This document shows, piece by piece, positions 1 to 7,334 of a DNA stretch of 14,215 nt (position 1 is the stretch's first letter; each line of letters opens with the position of its first letter). This DNA comes from JAVBSN01 sp031556525 (lineage in GTDB: Bacteria > Bacillota > Clostridia > Lachnospirales > Lachnospiraceae): the NCBI GenBank assembly GCA_031556525.1, contig JAVBSS010000053.1:1-14215 (forward strand), given 5' to 3'. The notes beneath the pieces are model-generated. The model worked only from the letters and a program-made list of their open reading frames with translations, was not told the origin of the DNA and did not search any database. A program made the translations under genes and the position numbers.

Positions 1-126
1 CTTATTAAGTATATCTGCTACATCTCCAATTACATCTCTATCTAGAAGCATAGCTCCAATAACAGATTGCTCTGCCATTTCATTATAAGGTTGTTCTTTC
101 TTTATGATTGCCTCATTATTTTCCAT
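1..126 (-). CDS. dnaB: Replicative DNA helicase DnaB, N-terminal fragment
   Basis: This is the first 42 codons of a gene that continues past the left edge. The reading frame from ATG at 126-124 contains PYNEMAEQSVIGAMLLD, the typical start of the DnaB N-terminal domain, which forms the helicase ring collar and contacts primase. The ATP-binding RecA-like domain would lie outside the window. A GGAGG motif sits six bases upstream of the ATG and fixes the start. The gene lies 38 bases after the rplI stop on the same strand, and gdpP-rplI-dnaB is a well-known Firmicute gene order, so it is very probably cotranscribed with them. It is too short for most ORF callers but is clear by motif, context and ribosome binding site. 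Confidence 0.9.
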   Translation of the reverse strand, partial: MENNEAIIKKEQPYNEMAEQSVIGAMLLDRDVIGDVADILNK

Positions 127-164
127 CTTTGCCTCCATGAACTGTAGCATCTTCTACAAATTCA

Positions 165-611
165 TTATTCCTCTGTAACTTTAACCTTTAACTTAGCTGT
201 AACTTGTGGATGTAATTTCACTGACACTTCATATACACCTAATGATTTGATACCATCTTTAATCTGTATCTTTTTCTTATCTATATCATATCCTAATTGT
301 TTCTTAACCGCTTCCGCTACTTCTTTTGATGATATAGATCCAAATGTTCTTCCACCTTCACCAACTTTAAGAGTTAATGTAATCTCTCCTTCTTCAATGC
401 TGGCAGCTAATTCTTTTGATTGCGCCAAATTCTCCGCAGCTATTTTTTCAGTATGTTGGTTTTGAAGCTTTAACTCATTAAGATTCTTATTAGTTGCCTC
501 TATTCCTAATTTCTTTGGTAATATAAAATTTCTTGCATAACCATCATTTACTTTAACCTTTTCACCCTTTTTACCAAGGCTTTTTACATCTTGTAATAAT
601 ATAACTTCCAT
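165..611 (-). CDS. rplI: 50S ribosomal protein L9
   Basis: The product has 148 residues, the usual length for bacterial L9, a two-domain protein bound at the base of the L1 stalk of the large subunit. The N-terminal signature GYARNFILPKKLGIEAT (about residues 24-40) is the L9 signature region. It is followed by the long connecting helix rich in K, E, Q and L (about 41-75) and by the C-terminal domain with the GRTFGSISSKEV segment. The ATG immediately follows the TAG stop of gdpP with no spacer, and its AAGGAG ribosome binding site lies inside the last codons of gdpP, so the two genes are probably translationally coupled. No terminator is visible between rplI and dnaB. Confidence 0.97.
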   Translation of the reverse strand: MEVILLQDVKSLGKKGEKVKVNDGYARNFILPKKLGIEATNKNLNELKLQNQHTEKIAAENLAQSKELAASIEEGEITLTLKVGEGGRTFGSISSKEVAEAVKKQLGYDIDKKKIQIKDGIKSLGVYEVSVKLHPQVTAKLKVKVTEE

Positions 612-2657
612 CTATATATCTCCTTCCGTAGTCATTGTAAGTAATAAATCTTTCACAAGCAATACTGCTTCATTTACTGTACAATCTCTTAGCTGTGTTC
701 CTGCAACATTTGCATGTCCACCGCCGCCTAATCGCTCCATTATTATCTGAACATTTACATCATCTATGGATCTTGCACTAATATATACTTGCTCATTAAC
801 AAATGATAGTACAAATGATGCTCTTACTCCATCTATTCCTAGCAGTTCATTAGCAACCTTTGCTGCTTCTACTGTAGGGCTATCTATAATCTCTTTTGGT
901 AAAATAGATATTGCAAATGAGTCCAAATACATCTCTACGCTAGCAATACATTTTGCTCTTAGCTTATGTGAATCCATATCCGTTCTAAACATCTTACGAA
1001 CACGTACTACGTCAGCACCGCTTTTTCTAAGATAAGATGCTGCCTCAAATGTTCTAACGCCTGTTTTAGTAACAAAATTATCTGTATCAACCAATATACC
1101 CGCATACATTGCATCCGCCTCTATCGGTCTTAGTTTTGGACTATCAACAATATACTGTAATATCTCTGCAACCATTTCACATGCCGATGATGCGTTTGGC
1201 TCAATATATGAAAGAATCGCATTATCAATTATCTCGTTACTTTGTCTGTGATGATCCAATACAACTATAGACTTTGTAAGCGATAACAAATCTTCACACT
1301 CTGTATAACTTGGTCGATTAACATCTACTACAACTAACAAGGTACTACTATCTATTGCTTCTATCGCCTGATCACTTGTATAGAACAAATCATCTCCATA
1401 TATACTGTTACCTAAGAAATTGTTAATTACTGGTCTGATTGATATTGTTGCTTCATTAATAACAATATGGGCCTTCTTATTCATTGCCATTGCTAATCTG
1501 TAAATACCAATAGCCGCACCAAGTGAATCTACATCTGGTAGCTTATGTCCCATAACAATAACTTTTTCTTTGGTCTCAAGCATTTCTCTAAGCGCATGGG
1601 CCTTAACTCTTGCCTTAACCCTTGTACTCTTTTCTATACCTTGAGATTTACCTCCATAATAGAAGATTCTTTCGCCCATCTTAACAACGGCTTGATCTCC
1701 ACCTCTACCAAGAGCAAGATCCATTGCCATACGTGCATAGTCATAACAATCATCAAATTTATCTACTTCTGCACCTATACCAATACTAAGTGTAACTGAT
1801 ATTTCATTACCAATATTTATTGTTCTTACTTCATCTAATATTGAAAACTTAGTATTTTGAAGTTGTGTAAGACTCTTTTGTTGGAATACAAATAGGAATT
1901 TGTCCTTTTCAAGTTTCTTAACAATAGCATCTATATTTTGCATATATTTATTAACTTTTCTATCGATTAACGCTGTAAGCAATGAACGTCTAACGTCTTC
2001 AAGACATTCTAGCGCTTCATCATAATTATCAATATATAACAGACCGCATACTAGCTTCTGCTCTTTATTAGCAATAACATATTTTTGTAATTCTGTTTCG
2101 TCGAATAAATACATTGCTATAAGCAAATCATTTTCATTAATCTCTTCTTCCGTATCACCAAAATCTTCTTGAAAATTAACTCTCTTCATCTGAACTCTAA
2201 AATAAGAGTCTTCATAATTCAAACTAATCACTGATTCTTCTTCATCTATAGGAATTAATTCCTTAGTGATATCAGGAAATATATTACATACATTTCTCTT
2301 AGCCCTAAATACTCTTTCACCACCAAGAGCCTTGTGAAATGCTTTATTACCCCATAGTAGCTTGCCATCTATATCCATAATTGCATAAGGAATAGCTAAT
2401 TCTTTAAGTAATTCCTTCTGTATCTTTCCATGTTCAAATGCAAATCCTAATAGTGCAGTGGTTATATTCGGTTTAAAATGCACATATACAAGTACAACAA
2501 TAAGAAGATACAAGACCAAAAAGATAGATATAATAATGGCTGATGATGTATCTATAAAATATATAGCTCCATTCATAACTACTAATACGATAAATAGTAT
2601 AAATGGTATTCTTAAATATTTCTCTATTTCCCTTTTTAACATTACTTTTTCGTTCAT
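612..2657 (-). CDS. gdpP: Cyclic-di-AMP phosphodiesterase GdpP (YybT-type DHH/DHHA1 protein)
   Basis: This membrane-bound enzyme hydrolyses the second messenger c-di-AMP to 5'-pApA and so controls potassium and osmotic homeostasis and wall stress. The 681-residue length and domain order match the family: two membrane segments (about 17-35 and 38-60), a degenerate PAS domain (about 85-190), a degenerate GGDEF domain (about 200-335) without an intact GGDEF motif, then the DHH and DHHA1 domains. The metal-binding residues are present: H371, D375 and D377 in GHKLPDVDS, D445 in VVDVNRPS, D468-H469-H470 in LDHHRQS, D524 in ILVDTDN, and the GGGGH substrate loop at 644-648. A GGGAG motif about nine bases upstream supports the ATG at 2657. 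The YybS-like gene often found upstream in Bacilli is absent; a dehydrogenase gene lies there instead. Confidence 0.96.
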   Translation of the reverse strand: MNEKVMLKREIEKYLRIPFILFIVLVVMNGAIYFIDTSSAIIISIFLVLYLLIVVLVYVHFKPNITTALLGFAFEHGKIQKELLKELAIPYAIMDIDGKLLWGNKAFHKALGGERVFRAKRNVCNIFPDITKELIPIDEEESVISLNYEDSYFRVQMKRVNFQEDFGDTEEEINENDLLIAMYLFDETELQKYVIANKEQKLVCGLLYIDNYDEALECLEDVRRSLLTALIDRKVNKYMQNIDAIVKKLEKDKFLFVFQQKSLTQLQNTKFSILDEVRTINIGNEISVTLSIGIGAEVDKFDDCYDYARMAMDLALGRGGDQAVVKMGERIFYYGGKSQGIEKSTRVKARVKAHALREMLETKEKVIVMGHKLPDVDSLGAAIGIYRLAMAMNKKAHIVINEATISIRPVINNFLGNSIYGDDLFYTSDQAIEAIDSSTLLVVVDVNRPSYTECEDLLSLTKSIVVLDHHRQSNEIIDNAILSYIEPNASSACEMVAEILQYIVDSPKLRPIEADAMYAGILVDTDNFVTKTGVRTFEAASYLRKSGADVVRVRKMFRTDMDSHKLRAKCIASVEMYLDSFAISILPKEIIDSPTVEAAKVANELLGIDGVRASFVLSFVNEQVYISARSIDDVNVQIIMERLGGGGHANVAGTQLRDCTVNEAVLLVKDLLLTMTTEGDI

Positions 2658-2727
2658 TCTGTTACTCTCCCTATCTAATCAAAAGCCTACTGCAATCTAA
2701 TCTCAAAACAATTCGATAGATGCCAAT

Positions 2728-2756
2728 ATTGTAACACAATCACAAATATTTTTAAA
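2728..2756 (-). promoter_or_regulatory. Probable sigma-A promoter of gdpP-rplI-dnaB
   Basis: On the minus strand TTTAAA (2756-2751) is followed after 17 bases by TACAAT (2733-2728). A TG one base before the -10 box makes it an extended -10. The -35 box overlaps the stop codon of the upstream dehydrogenase gene. The predicted start would leave a leader of roughly 65 bases before the gdpP ATG. No terminator separates the dehydrogenase from gdpP, so read-through may also contribute. Confidence 0.5.
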
Positions 2757-3711
2757 TAGTAACATTATTTCTTGGCGTTCCCTTAAGGAATTCTTCTATG
2801 TTTATGCATATTTCATCTAAACATCTTTGCCTAGCTTCAACACTTCCCCATCCTATATGTGGTGTTAGTATTACATTTTCATAATTTTTTAATCTAAACA
2901 TTGGACTATTTGATGGAAATGGTTCTTTTTCATATACATCTATTCCAGCTCCAGCAATTAACTTATCCTCTAATGCTTTAACTAAATCCTCTTCTTTAAT
3001 AACAGCACCTCTAGCTACATTTATTATAATGGCACTATCTTTCATTTTTTTAAATGTATCTAATGTAAACAAATACTCTGTATGCTCATTTAGAGGACAA
3101 TGAAGGGATATAATATCACTAGTTGTTACTAATTCCCCAAAGTCTACCTGTTTATACGGAACATCATAGGTTTTTCCAGAAGCTGAATAATATACAACTT
3201 CACAACCAAAAGCTGTTGCAATCTCTGCTACTTTTCTTCCTATGTTACCTAATCCTACAATTCCGTATCGCTTTCCTGCTAATTCACTAAACGGTCTATT
3301 AATATATGTAAACGATTGACCTTCTGCATATTTTCCATCCTTTACGTATTGATCATAATGATTAAGATGCTCATATACACTTAATAACATTGCAAATGTA
3401 TGTTGAGCAACTATAGGTGTTGAGTAACCTATTACATTAGATGCCACTACTCCGTGTCTTTTGCATGCCTCAATGTCTATATTATTATAGCCTGTTGCTG
3501 TCAAACACACTAACTTTAGATTCTTAGCCTTATTAAGTACTTCTTCATTTATAAGACTTTTATTTATTATTGCTATATCCGCATCTGCCAGTCTTTCTCC
3601 AACTTCCTCTTGGGTTGTTCCATCATATACTACTAACTCTCCGTACTTTTTGTAACACTCAAATGACATATCCTTGCCTACCGAACCTGCCTCTAATGAA
3701 ACTATTTTCAT
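2752..3711 (-). CDS. D-isomer-specific 2-hydroxyacid dehydrogenase (glycerate/hydroxypyruvate reductase-like)
   Basis: This is an oxidoreductase of the D-2-hydroxyacid dehydrogenase family, which interconverts 2-keto acids and D-2-hydroxy acids with NAD(P)H. The fold markers are a Rossmann loop GLGNIG (153-158), the catalytic arginine in NVARGAVI (R234), glutamate in DVYEKEP (E263) and histidine in TPHIGWGS (H285). The substrate is not certain; overall it resembles glycerate or hydroxypyruvate reductases more than SerA, because no ACT domain follows (319 residues). The second beta strand of the Rossmann fold ends in YYSASGK rather than an acidic residue, which may point to NADP(H) use. The start is taken as ATG 3711, which has AAGGAG nine bases upstream. 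A longer frame opens with TTG at 3735 but has no ribosome binding site. The gene lies 35 bases after a terminator. Confidence 0.88.
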   Translation of the reverse strand: MKIVSLEAGSVGKDMSFECYKKYGELVVYDGTTQEEVGERLADADIAIINKSLINEEVLNKAKNLKLVCLTATGYNNIDIEACKRHGVVASNVIGYSTPIVAQHTFAMLLSVYEHLNHYDQYVKDGKYAEGQSFTYINRPFSELAGKRYGIVGLGNIGRKVAEIATAFGCEVVYYSASGKTYDVPYKQVDFGELVTTSDIISLHCPLNEHTEYLFTLDTFKKMKDSAIIINVARGAVIKEEDLVKALEDKLIAGAGIDVYEKEPFPSNSPMFRLKNYENVILTPHIGWGSVEARQRCLDEICINIEEFLKGTPRNNVTI

Positions 3712-3746
3712 CCTAATCATCTCCTTATGTTTCAAATATAGATTTT

Positions 3747-3775
3747 AAAAAAGGCCATCACTTTTTGTGGTGGCC
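3747..3775 (-). terminator. Intrinsic terminator downstream of pgi
   Basis: GGCCATCAC (3753-3761) pairs with GTGGTGGCC (3767-3775) as a nine-base-pair stem with one G:T pair and a five-base loop. Read on the minus strand the stem is followed by six T residues (3752-3747). It lies directly after the pgi stop codon, in the right orientation to end pgi transcription. Confidence 0.85.
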
Positions 3776-3789
3776 CCTTTGAATTATAT

Positions 3790-5145
3790 TTATTTGTTAA
3801 GACGAGCCATTAACTCTTCTCTTTCTTTTTCAAATCCTGCTTTACCAAGCAATGCAAACATGTTCTTCTTGTAACTCTCTACACCTGGTTGGTTAAATGG
3901 ATTAACACCTAATACATATCCACTCATTCCACATGCAAATTCAAAGAAATACATTAATTGTCCCAAATAGAACTCATTAATCTCTGGCATGTTAACTTTC
4001 ATATTAGGAACATTTCCATCTACGTGAGCAATTATTGTACCATTCATAGCACTCTTATTGATAAAGTCAACAGTCTTTCCTGCTAAATAATTAAGTCCAT
4101 CTAAATCAACTGCTTCTTCTTCTAATATCATCTCACATTTTGGACTATCAACACTGATAAGTGTCTCAAAATGATTCTTAGTTCCTTCTTGAATAAATTG
4201 TCCTAATGAATGAAGGTCTGTTGTAAAATCTACTGCTGTAGGGAATATACCCTTGCCGTCTTTTCCTTCGCTCTCACCAAATAATTGTTTCCACCACTCT
4301 GCAACAAAATGTAGTGAAGGCTCATAGTTAACGAAGATCTCCATTCCTAAACCCTTGTCATGTAATAAATTACGAACTGCTGCATACTTCATAGAATCGT
4401 TATTATCGAAATCTGTATCTAGGTACATATCTCTTGCTGATGCTGCACCTTCCATCAATTTATCTATATCTGCACCACTTACTGCTATAGGAAGTAAACC
4501 TACTGCTGTAAGAACAGAAAAACGTCCACCAATATCATCAGGTACTACAAAACTTTCATAACCTTCTGCTGTTGCAAGGTTCTTAAGAGCACCCTTTTCT
4601 TTATCAGTTGTTGCATATATTCTCTTAGCTGCTTCTTCTTTACCATATTTCTCAATAAGCATTTTCTTAAATACTCTAAATGCTATCGCTGGTTCTGTTG
4701 TTGTACCAGATTTTGAAATAATATTAACAGAGAAATCCTTATCTCCTACTGCTTCAATAAGATGTTGTAAGTATGTGCTACTTATATTGTTACCTGCATA
4801 GTATATCTCAGGAGTCTTTCTAACATTCTTGTCTACTGCATTATAGAAACTATGTCTTAATGCTTCGATAGCTGCTCTAGCTCCAAGGTATGAACCACCA
4901 ATACCAATTACAATTAACACCTCTGAATCATTTTGAATCTTCTTAGCGGCCTCTTTCATTCTAGCAAACTCTTCTTTGTCATAATCAACTGGAAGGTCTA
5001 TCCAACCTAAAAAGTCGTTTCCTTCACCTGTCTTATCTAATAATACTTTTTTAGCTGCTACTACCTTATCTTTCATTGCAGACATATCTGCATCAGAAAA
5101 CATAAAACTTGCATTAGTATACTCAAAGCTTATATTTTTACTCAT
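3790..5145 (-). CDS. pgi: Glucose-6-phosphate isomerase
   Basis: This cytosolic enzyme interconverts glucose-6-phosphate and fructose-6-phosphate in glycolysis and gluconeogenesis. The 451-residue length matches the short Firmicute form. Visible motifs are the sugar-phosphate (SIS) region VIGIGGSYLGARA (79-91), SKSGTTTEP (144-152), the GPI signature DDIGGRFSVLTAVGLL (203-218), the catalytic glutamate region FGESEGK (E291 or the adjacent acidic residue), H312 in DLHSLGQ, and the second signature GVNPFNQPGVESYKK (413-427) with the conserved lysine. GAGGAGA about nine bases upstream fixes the ATG. The gene appears monocistronic: a good promoter precedes it and a strong terminator follows. Confidence 0.97.
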   Translation of the reverse strand: MSKNISFEYTNASFMFSDADMSAMKDKVVAAKKVLLDKTGEGNDFLGWIDLPVDYDKEEFARMKEAAKKIQNDSEVLIVIGIGGSYLGARAAIEALRHSFYNAVDKNVRKTPEIYYAGNNISSTYLQHLIEAVGDKDFSVNIISKSGTTTEPAIAFRVFKKMLIEKYGKEEAAKRIYATTDKEKGALKNLATAEGYESFVVPDDIGGRFSVLTAVGLLPIAVSGADIDKLMEGAASARDMYLDTDFDNNDSMKYAAVRNLLHDKGLGMEIFVNYEPSLHFVAEWWKQLFGESEGKDGKGIFPTAVDFTTDLHSLGQFIQEGTKNHFETLISVDSPKCEMILEEEAVDLDGLNYLAGKTVDFINKSAMNGTIIAHVDGNVPNMKVNMPEINEFYLGQLMYFFEFACGMSGYVLGVNPFNQPGVESYKKNMFALLGKAGFEKEREELMARLNK

Positions 5146-5197
5146 CTTTTATCTCTCCTCATATTAAATATCTCTTATGTAAAACAATCCATTTCCC

Positions 5198-5226
5198 ATT
5201 TTATCAAATAGATTTAATAATATCAA
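5198..5226 (-). promoter_or_regulatory. Sigma-A promoter of pgi
   Basis: On the minus strand TTGATA (5226-5221) and TAAAAT (5203-5198) are separated by 17 bases, and a TG one base upstream of the -10 box adds an extended element. It is one of the best promoter matches in the window and lies about 50 bases before the pgi ATG, between the deacetylase stop and pgi. Confidence 0.75.
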
Positions 5227-5252
5227 TGGTTATTTGCTATATTTAGCTATAT

Positions 5253-6122
5253 TTAATAGGATAATTCATCTAGCGAACCAAATCTATAGCCCTCTTGTTC
5301 TAACAAAGTCAAAATATCATCTAATGCTGAGGCATTTGCTGATGATACATTATGAAGTAATGTTATAGCCCCTGGATGATGATATTTTTCAAAATGCTCT
5401 ACTACATGCTCCTTACTTGGTTGATTATTAACTAGGTAATCCATATGGGTCATACTCCAAAATACGGTTTTATATCCCATATCTTTGGTTAATTGTAATG
5501 TTCTCTCACTATATTCACCCTTAGGCGGTCTTAAATATTTATCCATTTTATAGCCTGTAGCCTCATACATATAGCTATCACAGCCATTTATTTCATTTTT
5601 AAGAAACTCTATATCTTTGCCTGGCATACTTGGATGAGTTATTGTATGATTACACACCATATGCCCTTCATCTTTCATACGTTTAACTAAATCCGTATCA
5701 TCTCTTATATAGGTTTGAGTAACAAAAAATGCTGCCGTAGCATTATGTCTCCTTAATGTATCTAATATACACTCTGTGTATCCATTTTCATATCCACAGT
5801 CAAAAGTTAAATATATTACCTTGTCATCTGCTGTAGGATTGACATAGTATGCTTCATATTGAGAAAGATCAATTTTATCTTGTGCTCCTGATTGACCATG
5901 CTCTGTATTTCGCTTAATCCACCAAGCATTTAATTCATTAGAATATGTACTATAGTCACTAATGGCTGTAGTAGGTTCTTCTGTTATCTCTTCTGTAATG
6001 CCTGCATCTTCTGTTTCGCTATTTTCTGTTAAACTACTATTGTCATCATTCTTTCTTTTTTCACATGCTACTGTACTTATTAAAAGAAAAAGGCATACTA
6101 TGTATATACATATTTTTTTCAT
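5253..6122 (-). CDS. PdaA-like polysaccharide (peptidoglycan) deacetylase, predicted lipoprotein
   Basis: This is a NodB-type carbohydrate esterase closest by motif to PdaA, the enzyme that de-N-acetylates muramic acid on the way to cortex muramic delta-lactam. The N-terminus is a lipoprotein signal: MKK, a hydrophobic stretch and STVAC with C20 as the lipid-attachment cysteine. A Ser/Thr/Glu-rich linker follows (about 21-56), then the catalytic domain (about 100-285). Motifs in order are TFDCGYENGY (D108), NHTITHPS (H159, H163), LRPPKGEYS (R198), FWSMTHMDY (D228) and ITLLHNVS (H257). The second Asp of the usual TFDDG is Cys here; PdaA also departs from Asp at this position. AGGAG lies eight bases upstream of the ATG. 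The family suggests an endospore former, but a vegetative wall role is not excluded because the promoter looks like sigma A. Confidence 0.88.
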   Translation of the reverse strand: MKKICIYIVCLFLLISTVACEKRKNDDNSSLTENSETEDAGITEEITEEPTTAISDYSTYSNELNAWWIKRNTEHGQSGAQDKIDLSQYEAYYVNPTADDKVIYLTFDCGYENGYTECILDTLRRHNATAAFFVTQTYIRDDTDLVKRMKDEGHMVCNHTITHPSMPGKDIEFLKNEINGCDSYMYEATGYKMDKYLRPPKGEYSERTLQLTKDMGYKTVFWSMTHMDYLVNNQPSKEHVVEHFEKYHHPGAITLLHNVSSANASALDDILTLLEQEGYRFGSLDELSY

Positions 6123-6150
6123 TCTATATGCTCCTAATTACTATCTATAC

Positions 6151-6180
6151 ATTGTATGCGCTCTTTTTATATAATATCAA
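6151..6180 (-). promoter_or_regulatory. Probable sigma-A promoter of the deacetylase gene
   Basis: On the minus strand TTGATA (6180-6175) and TACAAT (6156-6151) are 18 bases apart, about 28 bases before the ATG at 6122. The overlapping CATACAA is one base from a forespore-type -10 (CATACTA), but no matching GAATA/GCATA element lies at the right distance, so the vegetative reading is preferred. Confidence 0.55.
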
Positions 6181-6195
6181 AAATTGTATTTAATT

Positions 6196-6909
6196 TTATT
6201 CTGCAAAAAATTCTTGCAACATATCTTCAATAAACTGCTCTTCACTTGGTGTTAGTATACTTTGATGTTCAATAACATCAATTTGCTTTATTGGTTCAGT
6301 TGTACTAGCTGCTATTTCACTAATACATTTAACTAAATATTTTATACTTTCTTCACTATCAGTTGTCTGTTCTTCATTTAATAGTTCGCCTGTAGTCTCC
6401 AGACGATTTATGTAATAATTCTCTAGATAATCTGTAATATTAATTACCAATACATCCTTTTTATCCTTAAGTCTCAACATATTTTCTGTAGTAATTAGAA
6501 GCAACATAGATGCGCATGTCACAATAAATATTCCTTGTATTTGTTCTGTACTATAATTTGCTGCAAATGCTACATATAACGATGCCGCACAACAACCGGC
6601 AATAGCTATAATGCCTTCTATATTAAATTTTTCCCATACATCTATTGTAAATCCAAGTATCTTGTACTTTTCTATATACTTGTCCACTAATACATCTATA
6701 TTATTAACTTTCTTATTTAGATTAAAGCAGGTCTCAAATTTTGACTTTATATTTTTCAACAGTTTCTTATCCGATAGCCCCATATTTTCTGCTGCCTTAG
6801 CCAATTTGGCTATAATATTATGTACAATAATTCTTCCTAAAGCTGTAATAATTCCGATAGCTCCTATAATATATACAAATATACTTTGTTCTTTTAAAAA
6901 GTCCAACAT
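6196..6909 (-). CDS. Membrane protein of unknown function
   Basis: I do not recognise a family. From ATG 6909 the product has 237 residues. A membrane segment near the N-terminus (about 10-33, IFVYIIGAIGIITALG) is followed by a charged, Lys-rich stretch (about 35-90), two hydrophobic segments (about 98-118 and 125-143), and an acidic, Glu/Thr-rich C-terminal half without cysteine clusters or catalytic motifs. The arrangement suggests an integral membrane scaffold or anchor with cytoplasmic domains. ATG 6909 is chosen because GGAG lies nine bases upstream; in-frame ATG codons at 6924 and 6918 and a TTG at 6930 lack one. The gene has its own promoter and no terminator before the deacetylase gene, so read-through is possible. 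Confidence 0.75.
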   Translation of the reverse strand: MLDFLKEQSIFVYIIGAIGIITALGRIIVHNIIAKLAKAAENMGLSDKKLLKNIKSKFETCFNLNKKVNNIDVLVDKYIEKYKILGFTIDVWEKFNIEGIIAIAGCCAASLYVAFAANYSTEQIQGIFIVTCASMLLLITTENMLRLKDKKDVLVINITDYLENYYINRLETTGELLNEEQTTDSEESIKYLVKCISEIAASTTEPIKQIDVIEHQSILTPSEEQFIEDMLQEFFAE

Positions 6910-6956
6910 AATTAGCATCTCCATTTCCAAATTTGTATTTTACTTATTTTTACATA

Positions 6957-6986
6957 ATTATACCGAGTTTGTCCTTTTTATTTCAA
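6957..6986 (-). promoter_or_regulatory. Sigma-A promoter of the 6196-6909 membrane protein
   Basis: On the minus strand TTGAAA (6986-6981) and a perfect TATAAT (6962-6957) are 18 bases apart. The expected start lies near 6950, giving a leader of about 40 bases. Confidence 0.75.
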
Positions 6987-7020
6987 TATAATTCGTAGGA
7001 CATATTCTCTATTAATAAAC

Positions 7021-7049
7021 TGTTTTTCGTCAGAAAATTGTGGTATACT
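7021..7049 (+). promoter_or_regulatory. Extended -10 promoter reading into the hairpin array
   Basis: TATACT at 7044-7049 is preceded by TG at the extended -10 position (TGGTATACT). The -35 region at 7021-7026 (TGTTTT) is weak. The predicted start falls at about 7055-7057, exactly where the first repeat hairpin begins (7054), which makes the array a plausible transcript. No other convincing promoter was found between here and the TSCPD gene at 7411. Confidence 0.45.
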
Positions 7050-7053
7050 ATGA

Positions 7054-7095
7054 ACACTTAATAAGTGCGAGTGAAACGATGCACGAATTTAGTGT
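7054..7095 (+). repeat. 42-base repeat A, copy 1
   Basis: It matches copy 2 (7293-7334) at 41 of 42 bases. The fold is ACACT/AGTGT, a T·T mismatch, AAT/ATT, an AA/GA internal loop, GTGC/GCAC, and an apical GAG-TGAAA-CGA loop with one extra T. Its left end also contains the DNA dyad CACTTA-A-TAAGTG (7055-7067). Confidence 0.85.
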
Positions 7096-7110
7096 GAATG
7101 CACACCCAAA

Positions 7111-7139
7111 CACTTAACGAGGTTTTGTCGAGTTTAGTG
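7111..7139 (+). repeat. Hairpin B, copy 1
   Basis: The stem pairs 7111-7118 with 7132-7139 with one T·T mismatch (7115 and 7135). It is followed by G·A (7119, 7131), A·G (7120, 7130), G-C (7121, 7129), G·T (7122, 7128) and a five-base loop (7123-7127). Confidence 0.75.
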
Positions 7140-7177
7140 GATGTGGTGTTTCCTTAAACACTTAGTGACTGGCAGAA

Positions 7178-7206
7178 AACTTAGCGAGGTGTTTTCGAGC
7201 TTAGTT
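7178..7206 (+). repeat. Hairpin B, copy 2
   Basis: It has the same geometry as copy 1, with the T·T mismatch at 7182/7202, tandem G·A at 7186-7187/7197-7198 and the loop at 7190-7194. Two pairs differ from copy 1 by compensatory change: C-G becomes A-T at the base of the stem (7178/7206), and A-T becomes G-C at 7184/7200. Confidence 0.75.
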
Positions 7207-7222
7207 GTAGCCGTATCTTGTA

Positions 7223-7249
7223 ATTGGTTGAGGTACTTTCGAAACCAAT
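7223..7249 (+). repeat. Hairpin C with the shared apical motif
   Basis: ATTGGTT (7223-7229) pairs perfectly with AACCAAT (7243-7249). Above it come G·A, A·G, G-C, G·T and a five-base loop (7234-7238), identical in layout to the B hairpins although the lower stem sequence is unrelated. Confidence 0.75.
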
Positions 7250-7292
7250 GGAAAGATTGTTTCACACGAATTTAGTACGAACGTACACCTAG

Positions 7293-7334
7293 ACACTTAA
7301 TAAGTGCGAGTGAAACGATGCGCGAATTTAGTGT
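7293..7334 (+). repeat. 42-base repeat A, copy 2
   Basis: The only difference from copy 1 is G in place of A at 7322. In the fold this turns a T-A pair into a T·G wobble (7305/7322), so pairing is kept. Confidence 0.85.

Noticed and set aside
6151..6180. Sigma-G (forespore) promoter for the deacetylase
   Set aside because: The -10 is close (CATACAA) but no GAATA/GCATA -35 is found at the right spacing, whereas a TTGATA/TACAAT pair fits sigma A.
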